From Hyphomicrobium sp. (GTDB lineage Bacteria > Pseudomonadota > Alphaproteobacteria > Rhizobiales > Hyphomicrobiaceae), in the NCBI GenBank assembly GCA_022843145.1, contig JALHOF010000007.1, positions 150,402 through 214,401 of the forward strand: 64,000 bases of DNA, written 5' to 3'. Below, one piece after another: positions 26,907 through 38,393 of the stretch (its first letter is position 1; the number at the start of each line of letters is the position of its first letter). The position numbers were made by a program, and so were the translations under genes. The notes beneath the pieces are model-generated. The model was given only the letters and a program-made list of their open reading frames with translations. It did not search any database and was not told the origin of the DNA.

Positions 26907-28988
26907 CTACTCGGCTGCATCCTTGTGAGCAGCAAGAACTTGATCGGCGAGTTTGCCGACGAGCTCCTGCAGGTGATCGAAGCGGGCGCGGTAGGTGCCG
27001 ACGCCCGCCGTCACACTCCTGATTTCGACGATGAGGTCATCCATCTCGGACGCTGGGATGTGTGCCTCGATGACATCCCAACCCGGCCAGCCATCGCGCG
27101 AGTCGAACCCGAGGATCTGGCCGCGCCGTTGCGGGATCAAACCGTTGATGCGTGCGGTTGCGTCCGAGGGAACGGTGATCTCCACCGCCATGACCGGCTC
27201 GAGCAGCACCGGCGAGCACTTCGGCATACCTTCAGACATGCCGAGCCGGCCGGCCTGGCGGAACGCCATGTCCGAGCTGTCGACGGCATGATACGAGCCA
27301 TCCGTCAGCGTGACGGAGACGTCGACGACGGGAAAGCCAAGCGGCCCGTGCTTCAAGAAATCAGCGACCCCGATCTCGACCGATGGGATGTAGTTCTTGG
27401 GAACAACGCCACCTGTAATCGTATCCGAGAATTTGAACCCGCTGCCGCGGGGCAGCGGCTGGATGTCGAGCACGACGTCACCGAACTGGCCATGCCCGCC
27501 CGACTGCTTCTTGTGGCGGCCACGTATCGTCGTGCCGGAGCGAATCGTTTCCTTGTAGGGGATGTGGCGGCGCTGGCGGTCGACCGCGATGCCGTACTTC
27601 CGTTGCAGCCTTTCGAGGGCAACGCGCAGGTGCATCTCGCCCTGGCCCGACAGCACGATCTGGTGCGTGTCGGCGTCGTGATCGAGCTTGAGCGAGGGGT
27701 CTTCCTCGACAAGCTTGTTCAGAGCCGCAGACAGTTTGACCTCGTCCTTGCGATCCTTGAGGCCCAAGCCGATTCCGTAGACCGGCTGTGGTGGCTCCGG
27801 CGCCTTGATCTGGACGATGCCTCCCTTCTCACCCGTGAGTGTCTCGCCGGTCTTGACGTGCTCCAGGCGACCGAATGCGACGGTGTCACCAGCGCGCGCC
27901 GCGCCGCGCTTGCTCTGTTCTTCACCCTTCAACGAGAAGACACCAGCAATGCGCTCATCGCCCTGATCGCCAGAAACGATACTGCCGTCACCCAACTCGC
28001 CCGTCAGAACCCGTGCGACCGACAACTTGCCGCCATGCGCGGTGTGCATCGTCTTCATCACATAGGCGGCGCTTTTGGCGTTTTCGAGCTTCAACCGGCG
28101 CGCAGTTTCCGTGACGAACGGGACTTCATGGCGCAGCGCTTTCAACAACCGGAAAATGCCGTTGCCATGCTCGGCCGATCCGAGCAGGACCGGACAGATT
28201 AGGCCCTCTCGTAGCTCCTTGGTCAGATCGTCGAAAATCTGGTCGCGGGGGGGCGGCAGATCGGAAATCAATTGCTCCATGAGCGCGTCGTCGTAGTCGG
28301 CCAACTGTTCGAGCATGTGGAAGCGGGCTTCCTTTTCGCGGTCGGCGAGCGACGCCGGAAGCGCAACGATCTCGGACGGTGCGTGCTCGCGATAGACGAA
28401 TGCGCGTTCGGATGCGAGATCGACGAAACCAGTGGCGATGCCGTTCTCCCAGATTGGAATCTGGCGCAGCACAAGCGGTTTGGATGACGCGGGCTGCAAC
28501 ATCGGAATGATCTCGCGGACGTGCATCGCGAAGGTGTCGATCTTGTTGAGGAACAGGAAGTGCGGGATGCCGCGATCCTCGAGCCCCTTCAAGATCAACT
28601 GCAGTGCGGGTACGCGCTTGGCATCGGGCTCGCACACAACGACAGCAGCGTCGCACGCCAGAACCGCCATCATGCCTTCGTGCTGGAATTCTATCGAACC
28701 CGGACAATCGATGAAGGTGAATTGATCGTCGAGAAAGGTCACGTCAGCGACGTTCAACGACACGCTCATGCCGTGATCGCGGGCTTCCGGGCTCGCGTCG
28801 CCGACCGTCGTCCGATCGGCGATCCTGCCCTGACGCGTCACGCCGCCCGTGCGCGCTAGGATGGCTTCGAGAAGGGTCGTCTTGCCGCTGAGGTATGGAC
28901 CGATCAAAGCGATGGCGCGGGAGCTGCGGCTCCCGCCCGATAGGCCTCTTGGACCAACTGCCCCTTTTGGAGCGACCGCCTGAACCAT
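26907..28988 (-). CDS. Elongation-factor-G-like GTPase
   Basis: A 693-residue translational-GTPase-family protein of the EF-G-like (FusA2-type) branch, distinct from the housekeeping EF-G. The G domain has the P-loop GPYLSGKTTLLEA, a DCPGSIEF G3 motif, and NKIDTF (G4). The switch I region reads HGMSVSLNVAD, where the RGIT threonine of normal EF-G is not seen. Domains II-V follow: SVARVLTGELGDGSIV, the QGEMHLRVALERL domain III helix, GGHGQFGDVVLDIQP, and MAVEITVPSD. The ATG at 28988 follows a GGAGGACGACATC stretch. A role in ribosome rescue or recycling is unproven. It is a single-gene unit. Confidence 0.9.
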   Translation of the reverse strand: MVQAVAPKGAVGPRGLSGGSRSSRAIALIGPYLSGKTTLLEAILARTGGVTRQGRIADRTTVGDASPEARDHGMSVSLNVADVTFLDDQFTFIDCPGSIEFQHEGMMAVLACDAAVVVCEPDAKRVPALQLILKGLEDRGIPHFLFLNKIDTFAMHVREIIPMLQPASSKPLVLRQIPIWENGIATGFVDLASERAFVYREHAPSEIVALPASLADREKEARFHMLEQLADYDDALMEQLISDLPPPRDQIFDDLTKELREGLICPVLLGSAEHGNGIFRLLKALRHEVPFVTETARRLKLENAKSAAYVMKTMHTAHGGKLSVARVLTGELGDGSIVSGDQGDERIAGVFSLKGEEQSKRGAARAGDTVAFGRLEHVKTGETLTGEKGGIVQIKAPEPPQPVYGIGLGLKDRKDEVKLSAALNKLVEEDPSLKLDHDADTHQIVLSGQGEMHLRVALERLQRKYGIAVDRQRRHIPYKETIRSGTTIRGRHKKQSGGHGQFGDVVLDIQPLPRGSGFKFSDTITGGVVPKNYIPSVEIGVADFLKHGPLGFPVVDVSVTLTDGSYHAVDSSDMAFRQAGRLGMSEGMPKCSPVLLEPVMAVEITVPSDATARINGLIPQRRGQILGFDSRDGWPGWDVIEAHIPASEMDDLIVEIRSVTAGVGTYRARFDHLQELVGKLADQVLAAHKDAAE

Positions 28989-29796
28989 GATGTCGTCCTC
29001 CTACGCGAGGCGCGCGCCATCCCGGCCGCGCCCCGCGCCTCTGGAGGGGCGCGACATCATCATGTTCGCGCCGCCTCACATCGAGCGCAAGCGATTTGGG
29101 GGGCAGCAGAGGAGAAAACGACAAGCGACGTGGTGGCGATACGGCCTGGCGAACATGCTGCACTGCATGAGCTTTTTTGCATCGCACAAGTATTCTGCGC
29201 CAACGTCATCGAACCATCGCGCGATTACTGCGCTGCAACAGTCGTTCGGGGGACATAGCCCTGAAATGCTTCGCCAAATTAACCCTTTTGATCTTGACCA
29301 GCGGCAAATATGCCTCATTATCAAGTCTGTTGGGTGAGCCTTGTCGATCGCCGCGAGTAGGCCGGAACTTTTGGTCCCACGCGCGGTTTATCGGACATCC
29401 GATTTCGCTGGTCACTGTCAGCGGGTCTCGTGACTGAATCTCTGTATCGTGCTGATCGCGGCGTGAGGGCAGTTCGAATGGCAAGTCAACGATTGATGTC
29501 GGTCGCACGTGCAGCAGGTTGCGCCATGGCGCCGACCGAAGAGTATCTCGACGGTCCGTCGCATGTGATGCCGCGGCCAGAGAGTGACTTCCTCACAGCC
29601 CAAGCTGAGCGGACGACAAGCACCGAGCTTTCGGTCAGTTGGACCGAGGTGCCGACAGCTGCGCGATTGCGCGAGCTCGTGGGAAACTTGTGGTACGGAC
29701 GTGCCACGCCTGCGTGATCAGCATTGTGCGCACCTCCTAGCAGAACAAACAACGAATTTTATGAAGCGCTGGATCGAAGGTCCGGCGCTTTTCATT
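28989..29796. other. Intergenic region, no confident gene
   Basis: This 808-base stretch lies between the start of the EF-G-like gene and the end of the hydrolase gene. It holds an open frame at 29430-29717 (95 codons) with no recognisable motif, no good ribosome site, and uneven codon use; I do not call it a gene. No strong terminator or tRNA is visible. It may carry the promoter of the EF-G-like gene near 29000. Confidence 0.5.
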
Positions 29797-30705
29797 TCAA
29801 AGCCGTTCGCCCTTCGATTGGCCAGCGAGCCAACTCAACACTTCCGGCATATTCTGCATTACCCAATAATGGCCCGCACCCTCGAGGTCGGAGCATATGC
29901 AGCCTGGAATTCGAGTTGCAAGCAGCCGTGCCGCAGATACAGGCACGTGGCGATCCTCACTTCCGATCCACAATCGCGACGGCGAGGAAATGCGCTCCGG
30001 CGCAAAGTCCCATGCTCGGCCAAACAGATTTAAGTCCGTGGCCGGCCCAGCGGCGCTCGGCTCGAGCCCAGCGCGAAACGCATCGATGAGCGACTGCCGT
30101 TCTCGCGGCCGGCACAGCATGCCGCGGTCGACGGCAGCGGCGCGCGACGACGCGATGCGCATGGCGAGGGACCCATCGCTGCGCGAGATCAGATGGCGAA
30201 ACCCTGAGAAAATCATACGCATCGCCCCCGGCGTGCGCGCCAGACCTCGAAACGCGAAGGCATGAAAAGGGGACAACTCGGGCATGATCGGCGCACCGGC
30301 GATGGGGCCAACCGGCGCGACGAGTGCCAGGGCAGAGACGCGACCGCCAAGGGCTGCGGCCACCGCGGCCGCAAACGGTCCCCCACCCGAAACGCCGAGA
30401 ACGCCGAATTTCGACAATCCTAGGTGATCGGCGAAATCTTCCATGTCTTCAGCGAAGGTCGCCAGCGACGGCTGCGGGTGGCCGTCGCTCTTGCCGTAAC
30501 TCCAACGGTCGATGCTCAACAGTTCGAGCCCGGCATCCTTCGCAGCTTCATCGGCAATCGCGTACTTGAGGCGCGAGCCTGGTGTGCCGTGCAAGGCGAG
30601 AACTGGCATCCCGACCGGATCACCGAACCGCCGGTAGGCCATCCGGCGGTGATCGGGGAGGACGGCGAACTGAACCGGCTCGTCCGGTGCAACAACGCCG
30701 GCCAT
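29797..30705 (-). CDS. Alpha/beta hydrolase
   Basis: A 302-residue alpha/beta-hydrolase-fold enzyme. It has the HGTPGSR oxyanion loop, DRWSYGKSDG, a catalytic Ser in GVSGGGPFA, and a late His in GAGHYWVMQNM. The Asp acid is likely in the IGSEDRHVPVS segment. The substrate is unknown. The ATG at 30705 is used. It lies 16 bases downstream of the aspartate aminotransferase gene on the same strand, so co-transcription is likely. No signal peptide is visible. Confidence 0.85.
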   Translation of the reverse strand: MAGVVAPDEPVQFAVLPDHRRMAYRRFGDPVGMPVLALHGTPGSRLKYAIADEAAKDAGLELLSIDRWSYGKSDGHPQPSLATFAEDMEDFADHLGLSKFGVLGVSGGGPFAAAVAAALGGRVSALALVAPVGPIAGAPIMPELSPFHAFAFRGLARTPGAMRMIFSGFRHLISRSDGSLAMRIASSRAAAVDRGMLCRPRERQSLIDAFRAGLEPSAAGPATDLNLFGRAWDFAPERISSPSRLWIGSEDRHVPVSAARLLATRIPGCICSDLEGAGHYWVMQNMPEVLSWLAGQSKGERL

Positions 30706-30721
30706 ATCCCGCCCCCCCAGC

Positions 30722-32398
<1,677 letters not shown>

Positions 32399-32929
32399 AT
32401 GGCCAGCCGCCCCGAACGCGCCAAATCTTGGCTCAACGCGACTTGGCCAACTGCCGCCGTCGTCGTCACGGCCCTGGCACTTGGGGGCGTTTCAACGAGC
32501 CTCGGAAATCCAGATCAACTTGTGACGTCGAGCTTTGTCTCAGCACTCAAGCTGCAATCCGCCTCATCCGATCGCACAGCGGCGCCTGTGGGTGGATCCG
32601 GTCTCGTGCAACTCTCGGGCACGGAAGAATTCTGGCTCAACGCGCGCACCCCGGCCGCGAACGCGGTTCCCGTCATCTTCAAGGACTCGTTGCGACTCGG
32701 CGATCGGGTAACGTTCGGCTCGGGCTCGGGTGAACGCCGCTTCGAGGTGGTGGACATCAGAGCAATCGGCGACGTGGCAGCCGCACCAGACGCCGCGCAC
32801 ACTGCTGCCCCGTTGATGCTGATCACTTGCCGCGATGTCGCCACACCCGATGCCGCGCCCATGCGCTTTGTGATCGAGCGCGCTGATACGCCCACCGGTG
32901 CTGTCCGCAGGACGCCCCACGCGCTGTAA
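32399..32929 (+). CDS. Hypothetical membrane-anchored protein
   Basis: A 176-residue protein starting at the ATG at 32399, 9 bases after a GGAG. Residues ~18-34 form a hydrophobic signal anchor (AAVVVTALALGGVSTSLG). The rest is a soluble, presumably periplasmic part with beta-rich stretches (PVIFKDSLRLGDRVTFGSG; GERRFEVVDIRAIGDV), which resembles a sortase-like or nucleotide-binding beta barrel only loosely. I do not recognise the family. Codon use matches the neighbours. Confidence 0.65.
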   Translation: MASRPERAKSWLNATWPTAAVVVTALALGGVSTSLGNPDQLVTSSFVSALKLQSASSDRTAAPVGGSGLVQLSGTEEFWLNARTPAANAVPVIFKDSLRLGDRVTFGSGSGERRFEVVDIRAIGDVAAAPDAAHTAAPLMLITCRDVATPDAAPMRFVIERADTPTGAVRRTPHAL

Positions 32930-33054
32930 TGTTTGAGGTCTCGCGCCCCCGGTGCGTTCAGTTGCAGTTGTACCATCGGGTTGCGGAAATGGCATTGGCC
33001 GAACTACATTGATTGCGGCCGCTTAGATGCGGCGATAGGGCTTTCCAGGGCATC

Positions 33055-33234
33055 ATGAGACTCAATCCACCAACTATCGTGATCTTTCTGATATCCCTCG
33101 TGCTCGCGGTGTTGGCACTCGTGACGAAGCTCGGTTTCGTGCACGTGCCTCGCTACCTTCCGCATCAGGAGTATTGGCTCGCGATCACGGCCTATCTGGT
33201 CCTGATGATGGGCAACATCGTTCGCGGGCTTTGA
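33055..33234 (+). CDS. Small two-helix membrane protein
   Basis: A 59-residue protein with two hydrophobic segments: IVIFLISLVLAVLALVTKLG (residues ~8-27) and WLAITAYLVLMMGNIVRGL (~41-59). The charged linker is HVPRYLPHQEY. Such short bitopic or hairpin proteins are common next to metabolic genes in alphaproteobacteria; the function is unknown. It starts at the ATG at 33055 with CCAGGGCATC upstream. It lies convergent with the DMT transporter gene. Confidence 0.65.
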   Translation: MRLNPPTIVIFLISLVLAVLALVTKLGFVHVPRYLPHQEYWLAITAYLVLMMGNIVRGL

Positions 33235-33284
33235 CACTCCGCCGTCTGCACCACGAGATGGACCGCCGTTGAGGCCAACTTCGA

Positions 33285-34160
33285 CTAGCGGGTGGCAGAA
33301 CGGCCGAGTGATCCGCCGCGCATCCCAACCAGCAAGCCCGCCAAGATCAGGGCACTTGCAAAAATTTCCTGAACGGTCAGCGTTTCGCCGAACGCGATAC
33401 TGGAACTGACCATTCCGACGACCGGAATCAGAAGCGCATATGGTGCGACCACAGCCGCCGGATGACGTTGCAGCAACGTGTTCCAGATCGAAAACGCCAT
33501 GACTGTCGCGGCATAGGCCATGAAGGCGATCGACGCGATCGCCTGCCACGACGGCGGTGACAGTGCGGCCACGACAGCGTCCTGACCTTCGAACAATAGC
33601 GACAACAGAAATAGCGGCACCGGCGCTGCCAAGCTTCCCCAAACGACGAGCGCGAGGCGGTCGGCCGAGCCGGCGCGCTTGCCGATCAGATTTGCAGCCG
33701 CCCAAGCCAACGCCGCGCCAAGTAGCATGACAAGTGGCAGCAACGGGGCATGTCCGATCCACTGCGCACCGATCAGGATCATACCCGCGGCAGCAAGTCC
33801 GGCGCCGATGAGCTGCCATTGCGTCGGCTTTTCACCGAGCAGCAACCATGCCAGTCCGACTGTGAAAAACGCCTGCAATTGAACGAGAAGCGAGGCCAGT
33901 CCGGCCGGCATACCGAGCTTGATGGACGAGATCATCAGACCGAACTGAAGTACGCCCAGGGCAAAGCCGAATGCGACCACAATTCGGATCGGAGCGGCCG
34001 GTGGTCTCACGAAAATGATCGCAGGGATTGCGGCAAACAGAAAGCGGAGCGCAGTCAGCAGCAGCGGCGGCATGTGCGCCACACCGACCTTGATCGCGAC
34101 AAACGACGTCCCGAGCGCGAGCACCGCGACGAAAGCCAGGATCACGTCTCTGAGCGGCAT
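33285..34160 (-). CDS. EamA-family (DMT) transporter
   Basis: A 291-residue integral membrane protein with ten hydrophobic helices in two EamA repeats (residues ~5-135 and ~145-285). Typical spots are the VLALGTSFVAIKVGV start, LLVQLQAFFTVGLAWLLLGE at the end of repeat 1, and APYALLIPVVGMVSSSIAFG in repeat 2. DMT exporters carry amino acids, metabolites or drugs; the substrate cannot be inferred. The ATG at 34160 is clear. It is a stand-alone gene. Confidence 0.9.
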   Translation of the reverse strand: MPLRDVILAFVAVLALGTSFVAIKVGVAHMPPLLLTALRFLFAAIPAIIFVRPPAAPIRIVVAFGFALGVLQFGLMISSIKLGMPAGLASLLVQLQAFFTVGLAWLLLGEKPTQWQLIGAGLAAAGMILIGAQWIGHAPLLPLVMLLGAALAWAAANLIGKRAGSADRLALVVWGSLAAPVPLFLLSLLFEGQDAVVAALSPPSWQAIASIAFMAYAATVMAFSIWNTLLQRHPAAVVAPYALLIPVVGMVSSSIAFGETLTVQEIFASALILAGLLVGMRGGSLGRSATR

Positions 34161-34319
34161 CGTGCGGAACTTCCTCGACTAACGTGGCGCGAACGCGACT
34201 GATCGGCGTTGCGTGACCGGCACGAGGCGGGCAAGGCCGCTCTATAGCCCGTTGCGCAAGACGTGCGCCAGTCTCAGGTAGTCGCCACCGGTTCGGTGGT
34301 CTCAGTTCGAGGCCTGGGA

Positions 34320-35594
34320 TCACCCGAGGGACTTGGCGGCACGCTCGAAAAGCCAGTCATCGACTCCCCGCGCCGCGCCGACCGCCGTCGCGAAGGTCGC
34401 TTGCAGCAGATAGCCGCCCGTCGGCGCGTCCCAATCAATCATCTCACCAGCGACGAACACGCCGGGTTTGGCTTTCAACATGAACCGCGGGTCAATCGCG
34501 TCGGCACACACACCGCCAGCCGTCGAGATCGCACGTTCGAGACCAGAGAGCCCTTGCACCGTCAGAGGCACATCCTTGATGAGCCGCGCAAGTGACGATG
34601 CGTCTGTCGGCAGATTTTTGCCTATCCCCTCTCGCATCAGTCCGATGTCGGCCGGAGCGAGGTTCAAGGACTTGCGCAGGAAGCTCGTCGCCGATTGCTT
34701 GCCACGGCTTTGGCCGAGACGGTGCTCGACGTCGGCAACGTCGAGATCGGGTCTGAGATCGGCATGGAGTCGAACATCGGCGCTCTCGCCCAACGCGCGG
34801 CGAATCGCAGTGGACAATGCGTAGACCGCGCCACCTTCGAGGCCGGTCCTCGTGATCAGCGCTTCGCCACGAACCCGAGCATTACCCAAGGTGAGTGCGA
34901 TCCGCTTCAGCGGCACGCCGGCAAAGCGCGTCGCAAAAATTTCGCTCCAATCGAGCAGCGCCCCGGAATTGGAGGCGGCGAGCGGGGAGATGGAAATGCC
35001 TTCTGCCTCGAGTGTAGTCACCCATCGACCATCCGAACCGAGGCGCGGCCAACTCGCGCCGCCCATCGCGAGCAGAGTGGCGTCGGCGGTGACGTGATTT
35101 ACTTCTCCTGCTTTGTCTTGCAGCAGCAGTGCGCCGGATTGATCCCACCCGATCCAAGTTTGTCCGCGTTGGAGCCCGACGCCGAGGCCTTCGAGTCGGA
35201 CGAGCCACGCGCGCAGAAGGGGTGAGGCTTTGAGTGAGTTCGGAAAAACGCGTCCCGAGCTTCCCTGGAACGTCTCCTCGCCGAGCCCAGCGCACCACTG
35301 ACGGACGGCTTCGGGCGGATACGCGCGGATTGCAGGTTCGACGATGCCAGCCTTCGGCTCGTACCGCAGCAAGAAGCGCTCGAGCGGCTCGCTGTGCGTA
35401 AGGTTGAGACCGCCGCGGCCCGCCATGAGGAACTTGCGTGCCGGAGCCGGCATGCGTTCGTAGATCGTCACGGCATGCCCGGCTGTGGCCAGCACTTCAG
35501 CGGCCATCAAGCCCGCAGGCCCGGCACCGATGATCGCGACTTGCCAGGCCCGCCGCGCCGTCACCAGACGCCCGTGTTCGGCATCGACGACCAT
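34320..35594 (-). CDS. NAD(P)/FAD-dependent flavoprotein, HI0933/BaiN-like
   Basis: A 424-residue flavoprotein of the HI0933-like family (TIGR03862 type). It has a dinucleotide motif at the N-terminus ([20 protein letters not shown]), the family signature [17 protein letters not shown], a middle [16 protein letters not shown], and a C-terminal FAD segment [20 protein letters not shown] with [16 protein letters not shown]. The reaction is not known for most members. The ATG at 35594 is used; it overlaps the end of the upstream VOC gene by 34 bases. Confidence 0.88.
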   Translation of the reverse strand: MVVDAEHGRLVTARRAWQVAIIGAGPAGLMAAEVLATAGHAVTIYERMPAPARKFLMAGRGGLNLTHSEPLERFLLRYEPKAGIVEPAIRAYPPEAVRQWCAGLGEETFQGSSGRVFPNSLKASPLLRAWLVRLEGLGVGLQRGQTWIGWDQSGALLLQDKAGEVNHVTADATLLAMGGASWPRLGSDGRWVTTLEAEGISISPLAASNSGALLDWSEIFATRFAGVPLKRIALTLGNARVRGEALITRTGLEGGAVYALSTAIRRALGESADVRLHADLRPDLDVADVEHRLGQSRGKQSATSFLRKSLNLAPADIGLMREGIGKNLPTDASSLARLIKDVPLTVQGLSGLERAISTAGGVCADAIDPRFMLKAKPGVFVAGEMIDWDAPTGGYLLQATFATAVGAARGVDDWLFERAAKSLG

Positions 35595-36001
35595 GGTTCG
35601 GCTGGCGGAAGCGACGCGCCACGCTGCAGGAGTTCGATGGAAATGTCGTCTGGTGAGCGGACGAACGCCATGCGGCCATCCCGGGGCGGGCGATTTATTG
35701 TAACGCCGCCGGCTTGCAGACGCGCGCAGGTGGCATAGATGTCGTCGACCTCGAACGCCAGATGCCCGAAGTTGCGACCCCCGCCGTATTCTTCCCGGTC
35801 CCAATTGTAGGTGAGTTCGATCAATGGGGCCTTCGTCTCCACGGCATGATCGCGATCAACCGGTGCCGAGAGAAATACGAGAGTGAACCGCCCAGCCGGA
35901 TTGTCGACCCGACGGATTTCGACGAGGCCGAGCTTGTCGCAATAGAATTCCAAACTTCGGTCGAGGTCACTGACACGGACCATGGTATGTAGGTACCTCA
36001 T
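35561..36001 (-). CDS. Glyoxalase/VOC-family lyase
   Basis: A 146-residue vicinal-oxygen-chelate protein resembling lactoylglutathione lyase, which converts the methylglyoxal-glutathione adduct to S-lactoylglutathione. It has [19 protein letters not shown] (first metal His), [11 protein letters not shown] (Glu), [16 protein letters not shown] (second His) and SIELLQR (last Glu), the four positions of the metal site. The C-terminal 20 residues are extra. The ATG at 36001 is used. It overlaps the flavoprotein gene and is likely translated with it. Confidence 0.9.
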   Translation of the reverse strand: MRYLHTMVRVSDLDRSLEFYCDKLGLVEIRRVDNPAGRFTLVFLSAPVDRDHAVETKAPLIELTYNWDREEYGGGRNFGHLAFEVDDIYATCARLQAGGVTINRPPRDGRMAFVRSPDDISIELLQRGASLPPAEPWSSMPNTGVW

Positions 36002-36576
36002 TCGCCGACTCCAATTTTAGACCGCCGCAGCTGGCTGCCGTTGCGGCAAATGAATTGGACTGCAGCGCAGCAAACACGTGTCGTCGTTTCGACGAGGTCA
36101 AGCAGAAAAACAACCGCTACGCGATTTTCGCGTCAACCCGACCCAGCCCAGCCTGGGGATATTTCGTGTATGAATTTACAGGAACTGACCGCGGTTGGCT
36201 GCATCAGAAATCGTCTAATCGACGTCCCCACAAAGCGAATCACCCCCCTGCGAAACCCCACTCGTTTAACGAAAAACACGATCTGAACGGTGAAAAAATC
36301 ATCGTTCAATAACGTCTCCGTCTGGAATCGCGCCACCATGTGCTCTATGCAAAAATAACGTTTACCAGCAATTACTTATGAAGCTTTTGCTCGTGTGGAT
36401 GACGTGGAGTGTGACCGTTTTTCGTCACCTTTTCTTAATCAAAAAGGTAGCCCGCAAAGGCCACTTGGACATATGTTCCCGCCTGTTCGAGTTGCGTAGC
36501 GGTCGCGGAGGGCAAAAACCGGCCGCCGTCGTGATTGGAACGTTCATGTTGCTTAACGATTAGCGGGGTACAGCCT
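36002..36576. other. AT-richer leader region upstream of the cold-shock gene
   Basis: These 575 bases between the divergent VOC and cold-shock genes are visibly richer in A and T than their surroundings, especially 36280-36450. No frame has coding character. A long 5' leader is usual for genes of cold-shock proteins, so part of this stretch may be transcribed, but no defined promoter is claimed. Confidence 0.45.
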
Positions 36577-37179
36577 ATGGTTGACACTAAACTTCCTTCC
36601 GATATCGATATCAGCACCCAGGCGGGCCTCGAAGCCCTGGAGGGGATGGACGAATCGGGGCTTGAGGTTTTCGAAATCGCTGGCTCGATCAAGTGGTTCG
36701 ACGCGTCCAAGGGCTATGGATTCATTGTCCCTGACAATGGTCACCCCGACGTTCTGCTTCACGTCACCTGCCTTCGCGCAGGTGGCTACCAGACTGCCTA
36801 CGAAGGCGCTCGGGTTCACTGTCAAGTTCTGCGGCGCCCGAAGGGCATGCAGGCCTTCCGCATTATTTCGATGGACGAAAGCACGGCCATCCATCCCTCA
36901 CAGCTTCCGCAGCGCACGCACGTCATCGTGCAGCCCGAGAGCGAGTGGGAGCGGGCAGTCGTGAAGTGGTTCAATCGTGTGCGCGGTTTCGGATTCCTCA
37001 CGCGCGGTGACGGCACTCCGGACATCTTCGTTCACATGGAGACATTGCGCCGGTTTGGCTTCACCGAACTGCGCCCAGGCCAGATCGTCCAGGTCCGTTT
37101 CGGCGGCGGCAGCAAAGGTTGCATGGCAGCCGAGCTTCGCCCGGACGGTCCTTCGACCGGCCTCCCGGCGTCGCACTGA
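36577..37179 (+). CDS. Two-domain cold-shock protein
   Basis: A 200-residue RNA/DNA-binding protein with two cold-shock domains. Domain 1 has [19 protein letters not shown] with [10 protein letters not shown]; domain 2 has [19 protein letters not shown] with [11 protein letters not shown]. Both carry the aromatic RNP1-like residues (KGYGFI; RGFGFL). This CSD-linker-CSD plan is typical of alphaproteobacteria. The acidic N-terminal 45 residues are extra. The ATG at 36577 follows a GCGGGG stretch. The DUF192 gene starts 7 bases after the stop, so the two genes form an operon. Confidence 0.93.
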   Translation: MVDTKLPSDIDISTQAGLEALEGMDESGLEVFEIAGSIKWFDASKGYGFIVPDNGHPDVLLHVTCLRAGGYQTAYEGARVHCQVLRRPKGMQAFRIISMDESTAIHPSQLPQRTHVIVQPESEWERAVVKWFNRVRGFGFLTRGDGTPDIFVHMETLRRFGFTELRPGQIVQVRFGGGSKGCMAAELRPDGPSTGLPASH

Positions 37180-37186
37180 GACGGAC

Positions 37187-37696
37187 ATGGTTGCGAGCGC
37201 AAGCCATCTCTTGATGACGACCAGCAGGGCTGCCTTCTCGGCGGCCCTGTTCCTGTGTGTGATGACAGCTGCGGCGCTACTCGGCGCAGCATCGCTCGAG
37301 GCCAAGATGCGCGAGGACAAGCTGTGGCTTCTCACGGGTGGTATGGAGCATCTGATTGACGTCGAGATTGCCGAAACCCCGCAAGAGAAGTCGCTCGGAT
37401 TGATGTACCGCACCTCGCTGGCGGAGAACCGCGGCATGCTTTTCCCCCACAATCCGCCACAGGAAGCCGCGATGTGGATGCGGAATACCTACATATCTCT
37501 CGACATGGTTTTTGTTCGTGCCGACGGCGTCATTCACCGTATCGAGACGCGCACCGAGCCGATGTCGGAGAAGATCATTTCTTCTGACGGCCCCGTGTCG
37601 GCGGTTCTGGAGCTGGCTGCTGGCGTTGCCGACAAGCTGGGTCTGAAGGCCGGCGATCGGGTACGGCATCCACTCTTCGCCACCAGGTCGAAGTAA
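37187..37696 (+). CDS. Exported DUF192 protein
   Basis: A 169-residue protein with a signal segment (AAFSAALFLCVMTAAALLGA) followed by one DUF192 domain (VEIAETPQEKSLGLMYRTSL, GMLFPHNPPQ, MWMRNTYISLDMVFV, AVLELAAGVADKLGLKAGD). The function of this fold is unknown; it resembles a small beta barrel of the periplasm or outer membrane. Two ATG codons, 37187 and 37214, could start translation; the first is used. It is cotranscribed with the cold-shock gene in many alphaproteobacteria, as seen here. Confidence 0.88.
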   Translation: MVASASHLLMTTSRAAFSAALFLCVMTAAALLGAASLEAKMREDKLWLLTGGMEHLIDVEIAETPQEKSLGLMYRTSLAENRGMLFPHNPPQEAAMWMRNTYISLDMVFVRADGVIHRIETRTEPMSEKIISSDGPVSAVLELAAGVADKLGLKAGDRVRHPLFATRSK

Positions 37697-37767
37697 CATT
37701 CCGACCACTTGACCAGCGCGGTCCGAAGCTGCACACAAGGGCACGCCTGCGTAACTTGGCAGGACGT

Positions 37768-37844
37768 CGGGGCATAGCTCAGCCTGGTAGAGCGCTTGCT
37801 TTGGGAGCAAGAAGTCGCGAGTTCGAATCCCGCTGCCCCGACCA
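37768..37844 (+). tRNA. tRNA-Pro(TGG)
   Basis: A complete cloverleaf: acceptor CGGGGCA pairs with TGCCCCG, the D-arm is GCTCAGCCTGGTAGAGC, the anticodon stem-loop CTTGC-TTTGGGA-GCAAG gives anticodon TGG, and the T-arm GTTCGAATC is intact. The discriminator A and an encoded CCA end are at 37841-37844. Confidence 0.97.
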
Positions 37845-37851
37845 CTCGACC

Positions 37852-37883
37852 GCCCGCCTCCGAAGTCCTCGGGCCGGGCGGGC
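37852..37883 (+). terminator. GC-rich compound hairpin after tRNA-Pro
   Basis: GCCCGCC (37852-37858) pairs with GGCGGGC (37877-37883), and inside it CCGA pairs with TCGG around a 5-base loop. No T-run follows, so it may be a processing or pausing hairpin rather than a classical terminator. Confidence 0.4.
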
Positions 37884-37900
37884 TTCGCAAGGACGATAAA

Positions 37901-38206
37901 ATGGTTGCACGGATCTATAAGCCCGCAAAAACGGCGATGCAGTCGGGACAAGCCCGCTCGCAGGAGTGGGTGCTCGAGTTCGAGCCAGAGGATCCGCGCG
38001 CCATCGACCCGCTGATGGGTTGGACAAGTTCCACGGATATGCGTGGACAGGTTCGTATCGCATTCGAGAGCCCAGAGGCCGCGATCGCCTATGCGGAACG
38101 CAACGGCATCGCCTACACCGTCGCCGAAACGACCCCAAGAAAACACCTCAAGAAGTCCTATGCAGAGAATTTCAAGTACGGCCGCATTGGAAGCTGGACG
38201 CACTGA
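37901..38206 (+). CDS. NDUFS4-like complex I accessory protein
   Basis: A 101-residue protein of the ETC complex I subunit family (NDUFS4/AQDQ, 18 kDa). It has the ARIYKPAKTAMQSGQ beginning, WVLEFEPEDPR, DPLMGWTSSTDMRGQVRI, the FESPEAAIAYAERNGI helix and ENFKYGRIGSWTH at the end, which is the best-conserved part. In alphaproteobacteria, the source of mitochondrial complex I, it binds at the peripheral arm of NADH:quinone oxidoreductase. The ATG at 37901 has AAGGA 6 bases upstream. The tRNA-Pro gene precedes it, as in other Rhizobiales. Confidence 0.93.
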   Translation: MVARIYKPAKTAMQSGQARSQEWVLEFEPEDPRAIDPLMGWTSSTDMRGQVRIAFESPEAAIAYAERNGIAYTVAETTPRKHLKKSYAENFKYGRIGSWTH

Positions 38207-38393
38207 GTAGGTAGGATTTCGCGGCATCGCCGAGGGTCACGCTTGGACCGGCGCCCGACGTCGCCGATCGGTGCCTAGGTATGGCCGGCCCGCGCACCGC
38301 CAATTTGATCCTCGCGAACGGTTGTCATCATTTTTGCCGATCCTCACGACTTTTGACGGTGAGCTTGGAACCGTGTAGCGAACCGTATCGAGA

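Noticed and set aside
26847..28202. Long open frame opposite the EF-G-like gene (451 codons)
   Set aside because: It is antisense to a certain gene and shows no recognisable domain.
29430..29717. 95-codon open frame between the EF-G-like and hydrolase genes
   Set aside because: There is no ribosome site, motif or convincing codon pattern.
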